A stretch of DNA of 64,000 bases from Pegoplata infirma (Eukaryota > Arthropoda > Insecta > Diptera > Anthomyiidae): assembly GCA_963921195.1 (NCBI GenBank), contig OY992540.1, forward strand, positions 134,528,694-134,592,693, given 5' to 3'. The translations under genes were made by a program, and so were the position numbers. Under the pieces are notes generated by a model. That model made no database searches. It saw nothing but the letters and a program-made list of their open reading frames with translations, and had not been told where the DNA came from. This document shows positions 1 through 10,815 of the stretch, in pieces; position 1 is the stretch's first letter; each line of letters begins with the position of its first letter.

Positions 1-140
1 ATGAGACTTTTTCTAGACGAAAATTGTTTCAGAATCTGAGACTTTTTTATACGAAAAATGTTTCAGAACCTGCATATTTTTCTATACGAAAAATTCCTCA
101 GAATTTGCGACTTTAATAGAAAAATGTGTTAGAATCTGGC
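1..140. repeat. Diverged satellite units at window edge
   Basis: About four worn units of the satellite that is homogeneous at 5081-6568, recognisable by repeated TCAGAATCTG and TTTTTCTATACGAAAAAT. The block is cut by the window start, so the true array is longer. No gene is seen here. Confidence 0.8.
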
Positions 141-205
141 CATTTGGGGCCCCCGTGAAATCGGGCCCTTTGAACGTGCTCCGTGTGCCCTAATGGATAA
201 AACGA
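141..205. mobile_element. hAT-type terminal fragment
   Basis: The words GGGGCCCCCGTG, CGGGCCCTTTG and GCCCTAATGGATAAA follow each other. They resemble the terminal region of the hAT at 18055-23277, which has GGGGCCCC blocks and GGATAATCC near its end. No second end or target duplication is visible, so this is a truncated relic abutting satellite DNA. Confidence 0.4.
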
Positions 206-1337
206 TAATGAGTTTTACAATCTTCTTTCTATGAGCGTATTAAAAATTTTGTGTATGTAATTACTTGAATTAAATGTTCTTTGAAATTTATGGTTTTAAA
301 CATTAAAACAATATTTTTTTTGTGGTTTTTAGAAAATTTTCTTATTAAAAAGTTTCTTAATTGTTTTTTTTTTATAAATTAAGATGTTTATGACTTATTG
401 ACATTTTATGTTAAAAAAAAAAAAACATTCTTTTAAATTTGTTTATATGTATTTAAATATAAAATTGAATTATATTTATCTTGTTATTATTTTTTATATG
501 TATACAAACCCAGGGATTTCAATATTATCTGCATCATCGCTTTAATCAAATTTCTTATGATAATTTTATTTCCTTTTTTTTCAATTTTCTGTCAACTTTT
601 CTCTTATCAAGAAAAAATAAAGACATCATCATCATAATAATCATCGTTATCCGCCACAATATTTCAAGATATATTTGAAAAAAACAACGTGATAAATTTT
701 ATGAAATCGGAAACATATATTTTTTGTTAAAATTTGTACTCTACAGGATAATAACAAAGGATTTTGTGGTTGCGTAGACATTTGGTCCTATTTTTATAGC
801 ACACGTAGTTTGCTACTGCATGAAAATCTTGAAACTGTAGCACGAAAAAAACTCTTGCCTCGTATACCTACTAATTTTGAGTGAGATAGACTAAAATGAA
901 AGAAATTTTTAGGAAACGGGATACCATGCATGACTGGTTGAGCACATAGATCGAAAACTAAGCGAGATAGGTCAAAACCTAGCTAAATTTTTTCCCCTAG
1001 AACCGATTATATTTTCTATATTTAAAATAGGTCTTATGATAAATGTTAAAAGGAGCTAAGTCTTATTTAATAAAATTCATAAAAGAAATAAAACAGTTGC
1101 TAAGGTCGTTTGATTTTTTATATTTTTTAGATCTGTAAATGAAATTTTCTTTATCTTATTACAAAACATGCACACTTGCAAATAATTTCCTGTGGACCAA
1201 CAAGAACTTTTGTGACTTAGCACCTTTTCTAATTCGTATTTCATATGTTTTATGTGGACTTAGCATAAATGTTAACAAATTCATTTATTATGAGTTTTAC
1301 ACTTAAATAATATAATTTTTAACATTATTGAAATTTT
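206..1337. other. AT-rich stretch, no feature recognised
   Basis: Poly-A and poly-T runs and short open frames only, none with a plausible protein composition. The words GACTTAGCA (around 1218 and 1258) and GACTTAGCACCTTTT (around 1751) recur, hinting at an unclassified dispersed repeat. Confidence 0.5.
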
Positions 1338-1450
1338 TTTATACCCACGCCCACAAAAGGGGGCGGGCTGATAAAAAACACATTTTCTAGTCTCATTGGT
1401 TCAATTGAAGGACTAAAACATTCTTCTGGAATAAAAAAAAAATCATATGT
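1338..1450 (+). mobile_element. Fragment of DINE-like family B interior
   Basis: CACGCCCACAAAAGGGGGCGGG is the reverse complement of the CCCGCCCCCTTTGTGGGCGTGG block inside B copies (for example around 21120). Neither B terminus is present, so this is an internal fragment. Confidence 0.5.
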
Positions 1451-2020
1451 TTAACATGGTGTTTAATTTTTTGGATGGCTTATTTTTTGTTTTTTAACGG
1501 GAACTTTTTTCTTTTTGTAAAAACTTTCTTCTTCATCGCTAAAATTTATTAGATTCGCACAAAAATATACTTTATTTATCTTTTTTTCTGAGAAGTAATC
1601 CAGCGTTTTTTACAATCTTGTAAAATGGATATGTGGCAACTCTGGTTAAATAATTATAATTGTTAAGACTGATTTGTTGATATTTTTCATTTAAAAAGTT
1701 AATTAGCAATTAGTTGCAACATTCTGTGAGCAATTTTTAAACTTTAACTGGACTTAGCACCTTTTAACAATTTCGGCTTAGCACTTCTACAACGAATAAA
1801 TGATTATTTTTTTCTTATTCTATCGCACTTTGTAGAAATATAGACTTTTATATATTTTTTTTTTTAATATTTAGCCATTTTATATACATTTTACCAATAC
1901 AGACCTTCTCGAAAACATGAAAACGATCAATTTACCTGAAAATAAAAAAAAACACAAATTTAAAATAAGTACAAAACAATAATTAGTACACAGAAAATAA
2001 ATTCTCTGTCCAATCTGCAG
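1451..2020. other. AT-rich stretch, no feature recognised
   Basis: Homopolymer-rich sequence with no repeat family that I can place and no coding signal. Confidence 0.4.
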
Positions 2021-2947
2021 AAAAATTTGCTGAAAATAAACCCAGTTTAAGCCATATGACAAATCTGCTGATTTTAGCAAACGCGGTTTGCTAAATATCT
2101 GTCTTAATTATCTAGGCCAAATCAGTAGAGAAATCTCTCGAGACAGCAGAAAAATGTGTTGATTTCACCTGAGCGATCTACTGGTTTTAGCAAAAAAATC
2201 TGCTGAAATTACATCGAGTTTGAGCCGTATGATATATTTGCTGATTTTAGCAGGATGGGTCTGCTAAAACTCTCCCAGTCGGCAAAAAAAAATCACCCCT
2301 GACATCCTGCTAACTGTTCCTTTATAAATTTGCGGACATCTTCATACAATTTTCCAAAATGTCATCAATGACATGTCAGCTGTTGGTTTAAGGGTTAGGA
2401 GTATGTCAGAGGTGACTTTATTTTACCAACTGGGCTGTATTGTGCAATGAAAAAATTCAAGAAAATTTTGTAAGTTTTTTTTTCAAAGTGATAATTTTAA
2501 AGTTATACTTTTTTCCAAGAATAAAATTTCCAAGGTTTTTTTTTAAGTTCAAACTTTGATAAAAAAAACTTTGTAGTATAAAATTTTTAGAAAATGAACA
2601 TTTCAGTAAAATTAACAAAACAATCTGCTGTTTTTTTTTTTATTTTGATAATTTTTTGTACAAAAATCTTAAAAAAATTTACATCTTAAAAAAAACTAGA
2701 AAACTAAAAAAAAAAAAAATGCCAACAAACTATTTCTGTAAAAAAAACAAAATAATCTGTACAAAAATATTTTGAGATTCAGCAAACAGAATTAGTAAAA
2801 TTGCTAAAAAAATGCTGTTATTTTCCAAAACTGAATAAGAGAGAATTTACTAAAAATATCAATTTCTGCAGAAAATCTGCTAAAAGTTTGCTAACAAAAA
2901 TTTAAAATCATTTTACAGATTTGTTGGCAGAGTTTTTCTTTTGAGTG
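2021..2947. repeat. CTGCTGATTTTAGCA-rich dispersed repeat, right end TTTTGAGTG
   Basis: The words CTGCTGATTTTAGCA, TTTGCTAAA and AAATCTGCTGAAA recur many times between 2028 and 2920. A related block sits at 52720-52890 and shares the order TTTGCTGAAAATAAACCCA then CCATATGA. The right end reads TTTTGAGTG followed by TA, as in the Tc1-like MITEs of this window. I could not find the matching left end, so the outer boundary is provisional. Confidence 0.55.
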
Positions 2948-2974
2948 TACTATATTCATTTGCAATAGGAAAAA

Positions 2975-3433
2975 TGACTCACAATCTGAGAAATTGCCTA
3001 TACGGAAAAAATGTCTCAGAATACTAGAAGTTTTCTATAGGCAAGGTCTGTCAGAATCTAAAGATTTTTTTATGGAGATAATGTTGAAAAATCTGATTTT
3101 TTTTGGATATGAATAACGTCTCGGAATTGGACACTTTTTCCGTATAGAAAAATTCTTAGATTCAAAGACACTTCTCTGATTTTTCCGTAAAGAAAAATTC
3201 TCAGATTCTGAGACATTTTTCCTTAAAGAAAAACTGTCAAATTAGGAGACATTTTTCCGTATAGAAAAATTTTCTCAGAATCTAAGAATTTTTCTATACG
3301 AAAAAAGATTTTGAAACTTAGAATTTTTCTATATGAAAAACTGTCTCAGAATCTGAGAATTTTTGTATACGAAAAAATGTCTTATTGTTAAAGTCTGAGA
3401 ATCATTCTGTACGTAAAAATGTTTTAGAACCTA
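2975..3433. repeat. Diverged satellite, left of MITE M1
   Basis: Degenerate satellite units in both orientations: TCTCAGAATCTGAG around 3345, and the reverse form TTCTCAGATTCTGAGACA around 3190. M1 interrupts the last unit at 3432/3433. Confidence 0.75.
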
Positions 3434-4211
3434 CACTCAAAATAATAACTCTGTAAAATACTCTAAAAAATGACTGTAATCTCAATTCAACAGATATTTG
3501 ACAGAGTTTTCTGCCAAAATACAGATTTCAAGAAAATACTTTGTATTTTGTTGTGACAAAAAAACAAAGTTTCCTCTGTTATATTACTTTTTACTTTGTA
3601 ATCTTAATTTTAAAGATAATTAACAGAGTTTTCTGCTAAAATACAGATCTAAGCAAAATACATCGTATTTTTTTATAACCAAAAAAGTTTTCTGTTTTTA
3701 GTAGTTTTTGTTTTTGTTATCAGACATCAAAATTTTATCTGTGTATTTTTTTTTTTTTTATAAATTATAATTTTTTTTCCAGACATCTTATAAAAATGTT
3801 ACAAAATAACATGCATTTAATTAAACTCTGTAAATTTACAGTTTTTTCTGTAAATTTTTTTTACATCAAATGTATTTTACAAATATATGTAAATTTACAT
3901 AGTTTTCTTTGCTAAATGGTGGTTTATTTAACCAATATTTTACTAGAAACTCTGTAAATTAACAGTTTTTTTGTCCAAATCATTTTACAGAGTTTTATAG
4001 TAAAATTACAGAGTTTTCTCTGTAAAAATGCTTTCATATTTAACCAATATATTACTATAAACTCTGTAAATTAAGAGTTTTTTCTGTCAAAATCATTTTA
4101 CAGAGTTTTTTAGTAAAATTACCAAGAAATGTTGTTAGCTGGAAAAGTATGGTGTACTCTGTTAAATTAGCAGAGTTTTTCTGTAATTTAACAGAGTTAT
4201 TATTTTGAGTG
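3434..4211 (+). mobile_element. Tc1/mariner-like MITE, copy M1
   Basis: A 778-bp element beginning CACTCAAAATAATAACTCTG and ending CAGAGTTATTATTTTGAGTG, perfect terminal inverted repeats over at least 20 bp. It is flanked by TA on both sides. Removing the element and one TA restores an ordinary satellite unit (GAACC-TA-AGAATTT), a direct empty-site reading of a TA target duplication. The interior is full of ACAGAGTTTT and AAAATTACAGAG words in both orientations and has no reading frame. The Tc1/mariner assignment rests on the TA duplication. Confidence 0.88.
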
Positions 4212-4213
4212 TA

Positions 4214-5080
4214 AGAATTTTTCTATACGAAAAATCTCTCAGAATCTAATAATTTTTCTATACATAAAAAGAATATCCAGAATCTGAGAATTTTCTATAC
4301 AAAAAAATGTCTCAAAATCTGAGAATTTTTCAATACGGAAAAATGTCTCAAAATCTAAGAGTTTCTCTATAGAAAACATTTCTCAAAATTTGAGAATTTT
4401 TCGATACGGTAAAATATTTGTATCAGAATTTTTGTATACGGAAAAATGTCTCAGATTCTTAAAACTTTTCCATAAGGAAAAATGTCTCAAAATCTAAAAA
4501 TTTGTTCTATATCTCAGAATCTAAAAATGTTTCTATACGGAAAATTCGGAAAATCCTGGAATCTGAAAACTTTTCTATACGGAACATTTTTTCTCAGATT
4601 CTGAGATATTTTTCTGTAACATGAAAATGTCTTAGAATCTAAAACTTTTTCTATAGGGAAAAATTTCTCAGAATCTGAAAATTTTTTTATACGAAATAAT
4701 CTCTCAGAATATGGTAATTTTTCTATGCAGACCAATGTCTCAGAATCTAAGAATTTTCCATACGTAAAAATGTTTCAGAATCTGAGAAATTTTCTAAACG
4801 GAAAAATGTATTAGAATCTAAATGGAAAAATTAATCAAAATTTAAGAATTTTTCTATACGAAAAAATGTCTAAGATTCTAAAAAAAATTGTTCTCTATCT
4901 AGGAATTTTCTACATCGAAAAATTTCTAAAAATTTAAAAAATGTTCATCAGAATCTAAGAATTTATCTAAACGGCAAAAATTTTCAGAATCTGAGAAAAT
5001 ATTTCAATACGGAAAAATGTCTCAGAATCCTTTAATTTATTTGCAGGGAAAATTTTATCAGACTGAAAAATATCTCAGAC
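4214..5080. repeat. Diverged satellite between M1 and the homogeneous array
   Basis: Continues the 2975-3433 block. Units resemble TCTCAGAATCTGAGAATT plus TTTCTATACGGAAAAATG but carry many substitutions and indels. Divergence falls sharply at about 5085, where the homogeneous array begins. Confidence 0.8.
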
Positions 5081-6568
5081 CCTAGGAATTTTTCTATACG
5101 GAAAATGTCTCAGAATCTGAGAATTTTTATATATAGAAAAAATGTCTCAGAATCTGAGAATTTTTCTATATAGAAAAAAATGTTTCAGAATCTGAGAATT
5201 TTTCTATATAGAAAAAATGTCTCAGAATCTGTGAATTTTTCTATATAGAAAAAATGTCTCAGAATCTGAGAATTTTTCTATAAAGAAAAAATGTCTCAGA
5301 ATCTGAGAATTTTTCTATATAGAAAAAATGTCTCAGAATCTGAGAATTTTTCTATATAGAAAAAATGTCTCAGAATCTGAGAATTTTTCTATATAGAAAA
5401 AATGTCTCAGAATCTGAGAATTTTTCTATATAGAAAAAATGTCTCAGAATCTGAGAATTTTTCTATATAGAAAAAATGTCTCAGAATCTGAGAATTTTTC
5501 TATATAGAAAAAATGTCTCAGAATCTGAGAATTTTTCTATATAGAAAAAATGTCTCAGAATCTGAGAATTTTTCTATATAGAAAAAATGTCTCAGAATCT
5601 GAGAATTTTTCTATATAGAAAAAATGTCTCAGAATCTGAGAATTTTTCTATATAGAAAAAATGTCTCAGAATCTGAGAATTTTTCTATATAGAAAAAATG
5701 TCTCAGAATCTGAGAATTTTTCTATATAGAAAAAATGTCTCAGAATCTGAGAATTTTTCTATATAGAAAAAATGTCTCAGAATCTGAGAATTTTTCTATA
5801 TAGAAAAAATGTCTCAGAATCTGAGAATTTTTCTATATAGAAAAAATGTCTCAGAATCTGAGAATTTTTCTATATAGAAAAAATGTCTCAGAATCTGAGA
5901 ATTTTTCTATATAGAAAAGTTCTCAGATTCTGAGACATTTTTTCTATATAGAAAAAATGTCTCAGAATCTGAGAATTTTTCTATATAGAAAAAATGTCTC
6001 AGAATCTGAGAATTTTTCTATATAGAAAAAATGTCTCAGAATCTGAGAACTTTTCTATATAGAAAAAATGTCTCAGAATCTGAGAATTTTTCTATATAGA
6101 AAAAATGTCTCAGAATCTGAGAATTTTTCTATATAGAAAAAATGTCTCAGAATCTGAGAATTTTTCTATATAGAAAAAATGTCTCAGAATCTAAGAATTT
6201 TTCTATACAGATAAAATGTCTCAGAATCTGAGAAAAAATGTCTCAGAATCTGAGAATTTTTCTATATAGAAAAAATGTCTCAGAATCTGAGAATTTTTCT
6301 ATAAAGAAAAAATGTCTCAGAATCTGAGAATTTTTCTATATAGAAAAAATGTCTCAGAATCTGAGAATTTTTCTATATAGAAAAAATGTCTCAGAATCTG
6401 AGAATTTTTCTATATAGAAAAAATGTCTCAGAATCTGAGAATTTTTCTATATAGAAAAAATGTCTCAGAATCTGAGAATTTTTCTATATAGAAAAAATAT
6501 CTCAGAATCTGAGAATTTTTCTATATAGAAAAAATGTCTCAGAATCTGAGAATTTTTCTATATAGAAA
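5081..6568. repeat. Homogeneous 37-bp satellite array
   Basis: About 40 nearly identical head-to-tail units; successive GTCTCAGAAT words are 37 bp apart (for example 5404 and 5441). Each unit has two self-complementary parts: CTCAGA-A-TCTGAG (6-bp arms, 1-bp centre) and the perfect 18-bp palindrome TTTTTCTATATAGAAAAA. One unit is flipped at 5919-5950, and a shortened unit lies near 6220-6245. The array is interrupted at 6568 by a DINE-like element and resumes at 7621. It reads as non-coding tandem DNA. Confidence 0.95.
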
Positions 6569-7414
6569 CAAGTAGAAAAGTTAAATTCGACTTTGCCGAA
6601 TCTATGAATACCCTCCACAATGCATTTTTTTAAAGGGTAGTACATTTTTTAACGTGAAAAAATTAACAATTTTGATTAGAAATATTATATTTTGAGTAAA
6701 AAAATCTTTTTTTGTCATTTAAAAAAAAAAAAATACAATTTTTTTTTTTTTTTGAGTGTAAAATTTTTTTCGAGAATAATGTTTTTTTTACTGTAAAAAT
6801 ATTTCTGAGTGAATGCACGTACGTATGTACACAAAATATTGTCATTTTTGTAAAAAAAAAATATTTTTTTTTTGTGTAAATTTTTTTTTTGAGTGTAAAA
6901 TTTTTTTGAGTGTAAAATTTTTTTTGAGTGTAAACTTTTTTTCGTGTGTAATTTTTAAGTTACCAATGCTTTTAAAACTAAAAAAGTTTAAAAAGCATTG
7001 CTTTAAAATTAAACAAGTTTGAAAAGCATTGTTTAGTTTCCACCAATGCTTTTTAAACTTGTTAAAACACGTGGCATTTTAGATGAAACTAATCTGAAAT
7101 TAAGGGTTTTGCTTATAACTTTTGAACCACTGGACCGATTGAGCTGAAATTTAAAACCAAACAGACCCGGGGAACGGCAAAGATACGTGTCAAGCTTCAG
7201 TAGTCTCATTATTGTCTTTCGGAAGTTATCGTGTTTTTATCTCGTAAATTCGCGAAACACCCTTGCCGAAATTTACTCTTTTGTTCATAACTTTTGAACC
7301 ACTGGACCGATTTGGCTGGATTGCAATACCAACCTGACCAGGTAAATGACAAACATATATGCCAAACTTCAGTAGCCTCTGTAAAGTCTTTTAAAAGTTA
7401 GCGTGTTTTCTACG

Positions 7415-7461
<47 letters not shown>

Positions 7462-7620
7462 GGACGGACGGACGGACGGACGGACATCGCTAGATCGACT
7501 TAAAATCGATCGAGGATCATAAATATATATACTTTATGGGGTCCTAGACCAATATTTCGAGGTGTTACAAACGGAATGACAAACTTATATATACCCTCTA
7601 TCACTAGAGTGGAGGGTATA
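6569..7620 (+). mobile_element. DINE-like family A element, copy A1, complete
   Basis: About 1.05 kb inserted in the satellite. It starts CAAGTAGAAAAGTTAAATTC, then GACTTTGCCGAATC and ATACCCTCCACAATG. An interior of repeated TTTTTGAGTGTAAAA words follows, then two 'aacttttgaaccactggacc' modules, a GACA/GACG microsatellite (7411-7486), the AAATCGATCGAGGATCAT core, and a terminal hairpin ATACCCTC..GAGGGTAT at 7591-7619. The layout resembles Drosophila DINE-1/mini-me (Helentron-associated) elements. No transposase or Rep/helicase is encoded. The satellite gives both ends to within a few bases. Confidence 0.85.
7411..7486. repeat. (GACA)n-(GACG)n microsatellite inside A1
   Basis: About ten GACA units pass into five or six GACG units just before CATCGCTAGATCGAC. 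Microsatellites of the GTCY type at this place are characteristic of mini-me/DINE-1 elements in flies. Shorter runs sit at the same place in the other A, B and C copies. Confidence 0.95.
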
Positions 7621-8165
7621 AAAATGTCTCAGAATCTGAGAATTTTTCTATATAGAAAAAATGTCTCAGAATCTGAGAATTTTTCTATATAGAAAAAATG
7701 TCTCAGAATCTGAGAATTTTTCTATATAGAAAAAATGTCTCAGAATCTGAGAATTTTTCTATATAGAAAAAATGTCTCAGAATCTGAGAATTTTTCTATA
7801 TAGAAAAAATGTCTCAGAATCTGAGAATTTTTCTATATAGAAAAAATATCTCAGAATCTGAGAATTTTTCTATATAGAAAAAATGTCTCAGAATCTGAAA
7901 ATTTTTCTATATAGAAAAAATGTCTTAGAATCTGAGAATTTTTCTATGTAGAAAAAATGTATCAGAATCTGAGAATTTTTCTATGTAGAAAAAATTAATT
8001 TTTCTATATAGAAAAAATGTCTCAGAATCTGAGAATTTTTCTATATAGAAAAAATGTCTCAGAATCTGAGAATTTTTCTATATAGAAAAAATGTTTCAGA
8101 ATCTGAGAATTTTTCTATATAGAAAAAATGTCTCAGAATCTGAGAATTTTTTTATATAGAAAAAA
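7621..8165. repeat. Homogeneous 37-bp satellite array, right part
   Basis: About 14 units of the same array that ends at 6568, resuming almost in phase after element A1. Units become less regular toward the right edge (around 7975-8000 one unit is shortened). Confidence 0.93.
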
Positions 8166-8945
8166 TGTCTCAGAATCTGGGAATTTTTCTAAGTTTTTTA
8201 AACGGATAAGTTTTTTAAATGGAAAAATGTCACAGATTTTTAAGCAATTTTCTTTCTATCTGAGAATTTTTCTACAAAGAAAAATTTCTCAGAATCTTCA
8301 CCATATCCAATTGTATTTCAGAAATTATCTATTGTATTTCAGAAATTTTCAATTGTTTTATGAAAGTTAGTCTTTGAAATACAATTGATAATTTCTAAAA
8401 TACAATTGATAATTTCTGAAATACAATTGATAACTTCTGAAATACAATTGATAATTTCTAAAATACAATTGATAATTTCTGAAATACAATTGATAATAAC
8501 TGAAATACAATTGATAAATTATGAAATACAATTGATAACTTCTGAAATACAATTAATAATTTCTGAATTGATAATTCTGAAACAATTGATAATTGCTGAA
8601 ATACAATTGGAAAAGGTGTAAAAATTTTTCGATACGGAAAAATGTCTCAGACTCTGAGAACTTTTCTATACGGAAAAATGTTTTAGAAGCTTTGAATTTT
8701 TCAAAACTGAAAAATGTCTTAGAATGTGGCATATTTTATATACGAAAAAATGTCTCAAAATCTGAAAATTTTTCTAAACAGAAAAGTTTCTCAGATTCTA
8801 AGATTTTTTCTATAAAAAAATTATTACACTGAAAAATGTCTTAAAATCTGAAAATTTTTCTACATCGAAAAATCTCTCAGAATGTGAGAATTTTTCTCTA
8901 AGAAAAAATATCACAGAATCGTAAGATATTTCTATACGAATTAAA
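8166..8945. repeat. Diverged satellite flank, interrupted by a 21-bp minisatellite
   Basis: Satellite units at 8166-8300 and 8625-8945 are as worn as those left of 5080. The homogeneous core is thus flanked by decayed edges on both sides, as expected from unequal exchange concentrated in the array centre. Confidence 0.75.
8308..8612. repeat. 21-bp minisatellite, core ATACAATTGATAA
   Basis: Successive CAATTG words lie 21 bp apart (8403, 8424, 8445), about 10-11 units of GAAATACAATTGATAATTTCT; the first few units (8308-8365) are inverted. Because 21 is a multiple of three, both strands stay open and give heptapeptide repeats; these are not proteins. The centre CAATTG is a palindrome. Confidence 0.92.
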
Positions 8946-9019
8946 ATAAAATATTTTGTTTATCAATTTTATTACACCAAATTTCATTTTCAGCTAAATT
9001 ATTGTGCAGTTGTATTTTT

Positions 9020-9075
9020 AACATTGTGGAGGGTATCAAAATGTTCGGCAAGACCGAATTTATTTTTTTTTAATC
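9020..9075 (-). mobile_element. Terminal fragment of family A
   Basis: ATTGTGGAGGGTATC, then TTCGGCAAGACCGAA. This is the reverse complement of the first bases of an A element. The rest of the element is missing. Confidence 0.65.
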
Positions 9076-9900
9076 TTGTTTTTGGTGTAATAATAATCTT
9101 ATAAAATATGTCATCCATGTTATTCGATAATATGGTTGCAAAGCAACACAAAAAAAACATGTTTTAACGCCTTGAAGCCATTGGCAAATAATAAAATATA
9201 AAACTCTGCTTATGCAAATTTGTTACAAAATTTTTAAGGAAGTTAAAAAAAAAATAAATACCAAAATTTGAAAAAGTTTTTTTAAGCATCACTCTCACTA
9301 GCACTAACATCAGCACAACATCATTCGGTGAATATGATTTTTCCGGTTTCATGCCTATACAATGAAAATGAAAATGTAATGAAATGTCAACGAAGAACAT
9401 GGGTGAGAAATTCTACTACTACAACCATGAATGTTTTGCTTCAAACAAAAAAGAAAGAATTAAAGTTTTTGGATTTTTTTTAGGGCACTTTGAAGTTATT
9501 TTTGTTGTAAACAGGGAAAATTTTCTTTATACAGTTTTGTTTTTATTAAGGACATTGTTTTCACTTTTTTCTTGTTTTTCCTTTTAAAATCCTTGTATAA
9601 CAAGGTAATGAAAAGGTTGTATGTTAGTCAAAAAGTTTGTCTGTCAGTCAGTCAGTCAACGCCACATTCACGGTTACACACATTAACAAAGAAAACCATG
9701 AAACACAAAAATATTATGAAAACAACAACTACAGCAGCAAACAGGAAGATCTAAGAAACACTTAAATTCATTGTTTTTTTTTGTAATTAAAAAAAATTAC
9801 GAAATTTTAGGAAAGGCAATTTTTTTTTTGGTGGGCTTCTTTAATGGCCTTAAAAATATTAAAGTTTTTCATTTTAAAAAATAAATTCTTTAAAATTATT
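9076..9900. other. Unassigned sequence, no gene
   Basis: Less repetitive than its surroundings. It holds a short GTCA run (about 9641-9658) and poly-A/T runs. Open frames up to about 78 codons are present on both strands, but they overlap each other and show no recognisable composition. I see no splice-and-frame structure that I would call a gene. Confidence 0.45.
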
Positions 9901-9904
9901 TTAT

Positions 9905-10095
9905 TAAGAAAAACTTTTTGAGATTCTGAGACTTGAAAACTTCTTAGATTCTAAGACATTTTTTTTGCAGAAAAATTTTAAGAGACATTTTTTCTATAGA
10001 AATATTGTTAATTATCGAGATACTTTTCCTATAGAAAAATTTTCAGATTCGAAGAAATTTTTAGATACTGAGAAATTTTCATAAAGAAGGGTTGT
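9905..10095. repeat. Satellite remnant
   Basis: Words such as TTGAGATTCTGAGAC and TTCTTAGATTCTAAGACA mark very diverged units of the 37-bp family, reverse-oriented relative to 5081-6568. Confidence 0.6.
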
Positions 10096-10257
10096 CATGT
10101 TAGCACATTGGAAGCTAGATATATCACACACATGTTTTAGAAATGATTGCTATATAACACTGTGCGACAGATTTAAGGGAAATCGGATTAAATTAAACCG
10201 TGGCTCCCGGCATTCAAAGTTTTTGGAATTTTGAAGATTTAAAAAAATAAAAAAACA

Positions 10258-10545
10258 TCTAGAAAAGTTAAATTCAATATGGCCGAATCCATGAATACCC
10301 TCAACAGTGCTATTTTTTAATGATAGTATATTTTCCAACGTGAAAAAAATTACCAATTTTGGATTAGAATTATTTAATTGTGAGTAAAAAAACCTTTTTT
10401 TTTAGTAATTTTTGTAAAAAAAAAATACCAATATTTTTTGAGTGTAAAATTTTTTTCGAGTGTATTTTTTTTTAAGTGTAAAAATATTTTTGGGTGACAA
10501 AAATACTTTGTAAAATATTTTTGTGGCTTACCAATGTTTGTAAAT
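10258..10545 (+). mobile_element. Family A left-end fragment, copy A2
   Basis: Starts TAGAAAAGTTAAATTCAATA, then GGCCGAATC and ATACCCTCAACAG, with the TTTTTTGAGTGTAAAA interior words. It stops near TTTTTGTGGCTTACCAATG, so only the first quarter of an A element is present. It is more diverged than A1 or A3. Confidence 0.7.
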
Positions 10546-10815
10546 ATTGACTTAATTTGATCCAAATCCGATAATTTGAACAATGGGCACATGAGCAGAT
10601 TTGTGCGTTAATGTGACTGAAACTTATTTGACTCACGTGATTGTGATTGCATGAGTGTGCTTGAGAAAAAAATGTTTTCGTGAGTGAGTGTGCGTAAGTT
10701 GATTTTTTTTTTGCGTGATTTATTTTCACTTCATATTTCATTTCGCCACGAAAAAGGCCAGCAAATTTTGTAAAATTTGGCAAAACTTAAAAATTTGTCC
10801 CGAAAACATCAAAAA

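Noticed and set aside
481..678. 65-codon frame near the left edge
   Set aside because: Low-complexity Phe/Ile-rich translation of AT-rich DNA, with no supporting context.
5081..6568. CRISPR-like regular repeats
   Set aside because: The repeats are head to tail without unique spacers, and the host appears eukaryotic. It is a satellite.
8367..8621. Overlapping open frames on both strands with heptapeptide repeats
   Set aside because: A 21-bp minisatellite keeps both strands open. Not coding.
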